From contig DLLX01000051.1 of the NCBI GenBank assembly GCA_002479145.1, positions 146-27,011 on the forward strand: a stretch of DNA of 26,866 bases, read 5' to 3'. Shown piece after piece: positions 22,600 to 26,866 of the stretch. Below the pieces are notes generated by a model. That model did not search any database, was not told the DNA's origin, and worked only from the letters and a program-made list of their open reading frames with translations. The stretch's first letter is position 1. Each line of letters starts with the position of its first letter. The position numbers and the translations under genes are program-made. The DNA comes from Prevotella sp. UBA7551 (GTDB lineage: Bacteria > Bacteroidota > Bacteroidia > Bacteroidales > Bacteroidaceae).

Positions 22600-25401
22600 A
22601 TGAACAAGCAACAACTCGCAAACAAAATATGGGCATCTGCCAATAAGATGCGATCAAAGATAGAGGCAAATGAATACAAGGATTATATTCTTGGATTCAT
22701 TTTCTATAAATTCCTGTCTGAGCAAGAAATTAGACTCGCAAAAGAATTTGATTTCTCTGATGAAGATTTGCCACAGTTAAAGGAAGATGATGAAGAGACC
22801 GTAAACTGGGTACAAAGTAAACTCGGATATTTCATAGCTTATGAAAATCTTTACTCAACATGGATAGATGAAAGTTTTGACTTTCAAATTACAAATGTGC
22901 GTGATGCCTTGTCGGCTTTCACACGACTTATCTCGCCTGACTACAAAAAAGTGTTTTCTGGAATATTCGACACTTTGCAGACTGGTTTGAAGAAACTGGG
23001 TACTTCAGATGCCGAGCAGACCCGTGCTGTGAATGATCTTCTTGTGCTAATCAAGGATATTCCAATGAATGGCAAGCAGGACTATGATGTTCTTGGCTTT
23101 ATTTATGAGTATCTTATTAGCCAGTTTGCCGCTAATGCTGGCAAAAAAGCCGGTGAGTTTTATACTCCTCACGAAGTGTCATTGTTGATATCCGAGATTG
23201 TAGCTTATCATCTAAAAGACCGCTCACATATTGAAATATACGATCCGACAAGTGGCTCTGGGTCTCTGCTTATAAATATCGGAAAGTCGGTTGCTCGCCA
23301 TATACAGGAGGACAACTGCATTAAATATTATGCACAGGAACTGAAACAGAACACGTTCAATTTGACAAGAATGAACCTCATAATGCGTGGTATTATCCCT
23401 GACAACATTGTTGCACGTAATGGTGACACATTGAAAGACGATTGGCCATACTTTGATGAGAACGATAAGGAGAACACTTATCACCCTCTATATGTTGATG
23501 CTGTAGTCAGCAACCCTCCATATTCGCAAAGTTGGACACCTCCACGCAAAGCCAAGAATGGAGATATGGGTGAAGTTGACCCTCGCTTTGACGATTATGG
23601 CATAGCCCCGAAAGGAAAGGCCGATTATGCCTTTCTTCTACACGACTTGTATCACCTGAAGCAAGATGGCATTATGGCTATTGTACTTCCTCATGGTGTT
23701 CTATTCCGTGGCGATGCTGGCGATGGAACAGAAGAGAACAAGGGCGATGGTTCAGAGGGAAGTATTCGCCGAATGTTAATAGAGAACGACAATATTGAAG
23801 CAATCATAGGTCTGCCTGCCGACATCTTCTTTGGTACCGGCATACCTACTATTATCATGGTGTTGCGCAAGTCGCGCCCATCAAGTGATGTGCTTATTAT
23901 TGATGCCTCAAAAGGATACAAGAAGGAAGGGAAGAAGAACAAGCTTCAGGCTTCAGACATCAAGCGCATCGTTGACACATACATAGGCCGAGAAGATGTG
24001 CCTAAATATGCTCGCCTTGTGTCGAAAGACGAGATACGTGCCAATGGCTACAACCTTAATATTCCGAGATACGTCAACTCTTCAGACGATGTTGAGACAT
24101 GGGATTTGTATTCAACAATGTTTGGCGGTGTGCCTAAAGCTGAACTTTCTGCTATGGATTGTTACTGGAAGGCTTTTGTCGGCCTGAAAGAAGCTCTTTT
24201 CAAGTCTACCGACACACCACAGACAGAGTTTTGTGTTGATGATATCCGTGAATCTGTTGAAAGCCATCCTTCTGTGATCGCCTTCAAAAATCTGTATGCC
24301 GATAAGTTCGGTGGCTTTGGCAGCATGCTTCATGAGCATCTGCTTGAAAACATGATGTCGTTAAACATTGCCACAGAGGAAGATTCTATCACTTCATACA
24401 TATTTCAACAATTGGAGCTAATGCCGCTTGTTGACCGTTTTGCGGCTTACCAACTGTTTGCAGATAAGTGGAAGGCAATATCACAGGATTTGGAAATTAT
24501 CCAGTCGGAAGGTTTTGGGGCTACCCGCATTGTAGACAAAAACATGGTGACAAAGAAAAAGGACGATAAGGAATATGAAGTGCAGGAAGGCTGGATAGGA
24601 AGAATTCTGCCTTTCGAACTTGTACAGACTACATTCTTGAAAACGGAATGGCAATCGTTGCGTGATAAGGAAAACAGGCTTGATGTTGTCAGTTCTGAAA
24701 CTGAGGAGACGATGGGGGAGCTTGCTGATGATGAGCGCGATGGCATAACCAATGACGATGGTGTGCTCGACAAGAAAGCTCTTGACGCAAAACTTGCAGA
24801 GGCTTTGGAGGAAGTGGAGACTCCTGAGATTATTGCTCTCAGCGAATATCTGTCGCTTTCAAGGAAAAAGGACAAGTTGGCATTTATTGCCGTACACGAT
24901 GAGATAGATTGGAATGGTACTTCCACTGGCAAGGATGGAACTTATGGTAAGGCGGCTGTGAACACGCTTATAGCTAACCTTCGCGCCAGCTTCGATTTCC
25001 CCACAGACTCATATGAGGCTCGTTTGGTCAAGATTAGTAATCTAACCAATGAAGCCAAGGTCTTGAAAGCAGAGATTAAGCGCGATGCAGCAGAGTTGCA
25101 TGAGCAGACAAAGACAACAATAGAGAATGACCTCACTGACGATGACATCTTATCGTTGCTATCCATAAAGTGGATTGAGAGTCTTTGTGAGCATTTGGCT
25201 ACATTGCCTCAGACCATCATCGATGATTTTGTCAACAAGCTTGTTGCATTGCAGAAAAAGTATGCCACCACGCTTGTTTCACTGGAGGATGACATCCACA
25301 ATGCTTCTATGCAATTGGCTGACATGATTGATGAACTGACAGGCAATGAATATGATATGGCGGCTCTACAGGAATTTAAGAAGGTTTTGGTAAATTCGTA
25401 A
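22600..25401 (+). CDS. hsdM: Type I restriction-modification methyltransferase subunit HsdM
   Basis: N6-adenine methyltransferase subunit of a type I system; with HsdS it methylates the host target using SAM, and with HsdR it forms the restriction complex. The product is 933 aa. The HsdM N-terminal helical domain is at about 1-130 (IWASANKMRSKIEANEYKDYILGFIFYKFLS). SAM-binding motif I is D215-PTSGSGS, and catalytic motif IV is N305-P-P-Y308. The C-terminal ~430 residues form a long, charged, helix-rich extension beyond the ~500-aa classical size, with 'EVQEGWIGRILPFELVQ' around 665-680; long HsdM variants are known. I chose ATG 22600 (MNKQQLANKIW); an upstream in-frame ATG at 22558 would overlap the XRE gene. 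Codon use is much more AT-rich than the core genes, suggesting horizontal origin. hsdS starts 6 nt downstream. Confidence 0.95.
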   Translation: MNKQQLANKIWASANKMRSKIEANEYKDYILGFIFYKFLSEQEIRLAKEFDFSDEDLPQLKEDDEETVNWVQSKLGYFIAYENLYSTWIDESFDFQITNVRDALSAFTRLISPDYKKVFSGIFDTLQTGLKKLGTSDAEQTRAVNDLLVLIKDIPMNGKQDYDVLGFIYEYLISQFAANAGKKAGEFYTPHEVSLLISEIVAYHLKDRSHIEIYDPTSGSGSLLINIGKSVARHIQEDNCIKYYAQELKQNTFNLTRMNLIMRGIIPDNIVARNGDTLKDDWPYFDENDKENTYHPLYVDAVVSNPPYSQSWTPPRKAKNGDMGEVDPRFDDYGIAPKGKADYAFLLHDLYHLKQDGIMAIVLPHGVLFRGDAGDGTEENKGDGSEGSIRRMLIENDNIEAIIGLPADIFFGTGIPTIIMVLRKSRPSSDVLIIDASKGYKKEGKKNKLQASDIKRIVDTYIGREDVPKYARLVSKDEIRANGYNLNIPRYVNSSDDVETWDLYSTMFGGVPKAELSAMDCYWKAFVGLKEALFKSTDTPQTEFCVDDIRESVESHPSVIAFKNLYADKFGGFGSMLHEHLLENMMSLNIATEEDSITSYIFQQLELMPLVDRFAAYQLFADKWKAISQDLEIIQSEGFGATRIVDKNMVTKKKDDKEYEVQEGWIGRILPFELVQTTFLKTEWQSLRDKENRLDVVSSETEETMGELADDERDGITNDDGVLDKKALDAKLAEALEEVETPEIIALSEYLSLSRKKDKLAFIAVHDEIDWNGTSTGKDGTYGKAAVNTLIANLRASFDFPTDSYEARLVKISNLTNEAKVLKAEIKRDAAELHEQTKTTIENDLTDDDILSLLSIKWIESLCEHLATLPQTIIDDFVNKLVALQKKYATTLVSLEDDIHNASMQLADMIDELTGNEYDMAALQEFKKVLVNS

Positions 25402-25407
25402 ACGGGA

Positions 25408-26073
25408 ATGGCTATGGATAAAAATAAAAAAGTTCCAGAGATAAGATTTAGGGGATTTGAAGAGGAATGGAGTAATATACCGTTGAAAGATATTTCTTAT
25501 AAAATAACAGATAAGAATTTCCATGGAGAATACTCTATCGTATTTACGAATTCCGCAGAAATGGGAATAATAGATCAAAAAGACTATTTCGACCGTAATG
25601 TAGCAAATGAAAATAGCATCTCCGGATACTATGTGGTGCGCCCTAATGATTTTGTATACAATCCTCGGATTTCGTCAAATGCTCCTGTTGGTCCTATAAA
25701 CAGAAATAAATTTAATTATACAGGTGTAATGTCTCCTTTATATTATGTGTTTAGGATGAAGGAAGAATTTATAGATTATAAATATCTTGATTATTTCTTC
25801 AAAAGTTCAGCTTGGCATCCTTTTATGTATATAAACGGAAACTCAGGGGCTCGCTCTGATCGTTTTTCCATAAGCGATAATATTTTTGCACAATTGCCAA
25901 TATCTTCGCCATGCTCAAATATTGAGCAAAAAAAAATTGGCACATTTTTAACGACCCTTGACACCCTCATCCGTAAACTTGAACAGAAGTTGGAGAAACT
26001 GCGCAACATCAAGCAATCGCTTCTCAATCAGATGTTTATAAATGTTAATAGGGGGGGGCGCTCCGCTGATTAG
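25408..26073 (+). CDS. hsdS: Type I specificity subunit HsdS, N-terminal half (frame ends after G8 tract)
   Basis: A 221-aa product comprising the first target-recognition domain (about 10-165: PEIRFRGFEEEWSNIPLKDIS ... ISDNIFAQLPIS) and the first conserved coiled-coil (EQKKIGTFLTTLDTLIRKLEQKLEKLRNIKQSLLNQMF, about 173-210). Just after the coiled coil the gene runs into eight G at 26051-26058 and stops at TAG 26071-26073. With seven G the frame would continue GAPLIRFKDYNDEW into the second TRD. It starts 6 nt after hsdM; an alternative ATG lies at 25414. In the present form it is a half-HsdS, which in other type I systems can work as a homodimer recognising a palindromic target (family knowledge). 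Confidence 0.9.
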   Translation: MAMDKNKKVPEIRFRGFEEEWSNIPLKDISYKITDKNFHGEYSIVFTNSAEMGIIDQKDYFDRNVANENSISGYYVVRPNDFVYNPRISSNAPVGPINRNKFNYTGVMSPLYYVFRMKEEFIDYKYLDYFFKSSAWHPFMYINGNSGARSDRFSISDNIFAQLPISSPCSNIEQKKIGTFLTTLDTLIRKLEQKLEKLRNIKQSLLNQMFINVNRGGRSAD

Positions 26074-26671
26074 ATTTAAGGACTATAATGATGAGTGGAC
26101 AATGGTGACATTAAATGATATTTCAGAAAGAGTGACAAGAAAGAACAGGGACAATATATCTTCCTTGCCATTGACTATTTCTGCCCAATATGGATTGATA
26201 GACCAAAACGAATTCTTCAACAGCCGTATTGCGAGCAAGGATGTTTCTGGCTATTATTTAATCAAGAATGGAGAATTTGCTTATAACAGAAGTACATCGG
26301 ATGGATATCCTGTAGGTACAGTCAAAAGATTAGACAAATATGAAATGGGAGTTTTATCCACATTATATATTATCTTCGCTTTAAATAATGACAAGTTAAA
26401 CAGTGATTTTCTATCGGCATCTTTTGAAACAAATAATTGGTATGAACATATTTACCAAAGAGCAGCAGAAGGTGCAAGAAATCACGGATTATTGAATATA
26501 TCGTCTGACGATTTTATGGATATGACTATACTTGTTCCAAAATCCAATTTAGAGCAAAGACAAATAGCCCAATCTGTTATAAGCTTAATGCATTTGGTGG
26601 AAAATTCTTCCATCAAACTCACCAAACTTCGCTCCATAAAGCAGTCATTGCTTCAGAAAATGTTTGTTTAA
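26042..26671 (+). CDS. hsdS: HsdS C-terminal half (second TRD), +1 frame relative to the first half
   Basis: A 209-aa frame: the second target-recognition domain (APLIRFKDYNDEWTMVTLNDIS ... ISSDDFMDMTILVP) and the second coiled-coil (EQRQIAQSVISLM...KLTKLRSIKQSLLQKMF). Its internal layout repeats that of the first half, as expected of one two-TRD HsdS. The frame opens at ATG 26042, 32 nt inside the end of the first half, and reads through the G8 tract as GGG-GGG-GGC. Deletion of one G fuses it to the first half, giving 420 aa, a standard HsdS length. Independent translation from ATG 26042 would need internal initiation or coupling. It is better read as the 3' part of one phase-variable gene than as a second hsdS. 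Confidence 0.85.
   Translation: MLIGGGAPLIRFKDYNDEWTMVTLNDISERVTRKNRDNISSLPLTISAQYGLIDQNEFFNSRIASKDVSGYYLIKNGEFAYNRSTSDGYPVGTVKRLDKYEMGVLSTLYIIFALNNDKLNSDFLSASFETNNWYEHIYQRAAEGARNHGLLNISSDDFMDMTILVPKSNLEQRQIAQSVISLMHLVENSSIKLTKLRSIKQSLLQKMFV
26051..26058 (+). repeat. G8 homopolymer in the centre of hsdS
   Basis: Eight consecutive G between the two halves of hsdS. G8 places the downstream TRD out of frame; G7 (or G10) restores a full-length subunit. Position and consequence match the poly-G switch known in hsdS of the Neisseria gonorrhoeae NgoAV system. Confidence 0.8.
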
Positions 26672-26692
26672 CGAAAAGAAAGGACAAAAGAT

Positions 26693-26866
26693 ATGGGATT
26701 CGACTATGAACCGGACTTTGAGGAAGCTATTATAAAATTGTTGAAGAAAAACGGATGGACAGACGGCATCATCAACTATCCTACAGAAGCACAGCTCATA
26801 AAGAACTGGGCAGACATTCTCTTCAACAATAACAAGGGCATTGATCGTCTTAATGGCCAGCCGCTT
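26693..26866 (+). CDS. hsdR: Type I restriction endonuclease subunit HsdR (5' end, cut by window edge)
   Basis: The first 58 codons of a gene that runs out of the window. It begins MGFDYEPDFEEAIIKLL and contains 'EAQLIKNWADILFNNNKGIDRLNGQPL', the conserved N-terminal HsdR segment (LI.NWR.IL..NN..I.RLN..PL) that precedes the nuclease domain. HsdR is the ATP-driven translocase and nuclease of the type I complex. It starts 21 nt after the second hsdS half, in the order M-S-R behind the XRE gene. The nuclease and helicase motifs lie outside the window. Confidence 0.85.
   Translation, partial: MGFDYEPDFEEAIIKLLKKNGWTDGIINYPTEAQLIKNWADILFNNNKGIDRLNGQPL

Noticed and set aside
26042..26671. Independent second hsdS gene
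   Set aside because: A complete HsdS has two TRDs; the two frames are complementary halves joined by a one-base change in the G tract, so one switched gene is the simpler reading.
25408..26671. Invertible hsdS cassette (shufflon-type)
   Set aside because: I saw no inverted repeats flanking the TRDs and no recombinase gene in the window; the TRD starts are similar only in direct orientation.

Overview
The window looks like a chromosome segment from a member of the Bacteroidales, most likely Prevotellaceae. The evidence is: promoters of the Bacteroidetes TAnnTTTG type; the gene order DUF4271-hemD-rnpA-yidD-tyrS; a K+-dependent membrane pyrophosphatase and an NhaD-type antiporter; and a giant surface protein ending in the 'YNLQG...LPKGVYI.NG.K.VVK' tail common in Prevotella. 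The assignment is inferred from protein and promoter character, not from a search.

Layout. 1-8.1 kb, + strand, GC-rich core genes: mutS, then metK behind its own promoter, a DUF4271 membrane protein, hemD, rnpA and yidD (overlapping by one base) and tyrS, closed by a strong bidirectional terminator. 8.2-12.6 kb, - strand: a promoter, a ~130-nt leader, a ~1,320-residue secreted beta-helix surface protein and a 71-residue peptide gene 13 nt behind it. 12.6-13.3 kb: a non-coding stretch holding five degenerate 22-bp tandem repeats. 13.3-20.7 kb, + strand: hppA, a stand-alone AICAR transformylase, a small basic protein, a secreted ββα-Me nuclease lipoprotein, a short secreted Bacteroidales protein, an unknown 131-residue protein and nhaD. 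20.9-21.8 kb, - strand: a secreted SGNH/GDSL hydrolase. 21.9 kb: tRNA-Leu(UAG) with its own promoter and terminator. 22.1 kb to the end: visibly AT-rich DNA with a type I restriction-modification locus (XRE regulator, hsdM, hsdS, start of hsdR), probably an island placed at the tRNA 3' end.

The main discovery is two guanine homopolymers, each exactly at a frame-deciding point. (1) Seven G lie inside the signal-peptide codons of the giant surface protein. As sequenced, the only good secretion signal is out of frame with the 1,300-residue body; one extra G would join them. (2) Eight G lie in the middle of hsdS. As sequenced, the specificity subunit is split into a 221-residue and a 209-residue half; loss of one G gives a single 420-residue two-TRD HsdS. 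Both look like slipped-strand phase-variation switches, one for a surface protein and one for DNA-methylation specificity (a possible phasevarion). Homopolymer sequencing error is the main alternative.

The genes between are mostly housekeeping: mismatch repair, SAM synthesis (SAM is also the methyl donor of HsdM), heme synthesis, tRNA maturation and charging, purine synthesis and Na+/H+ energetics.
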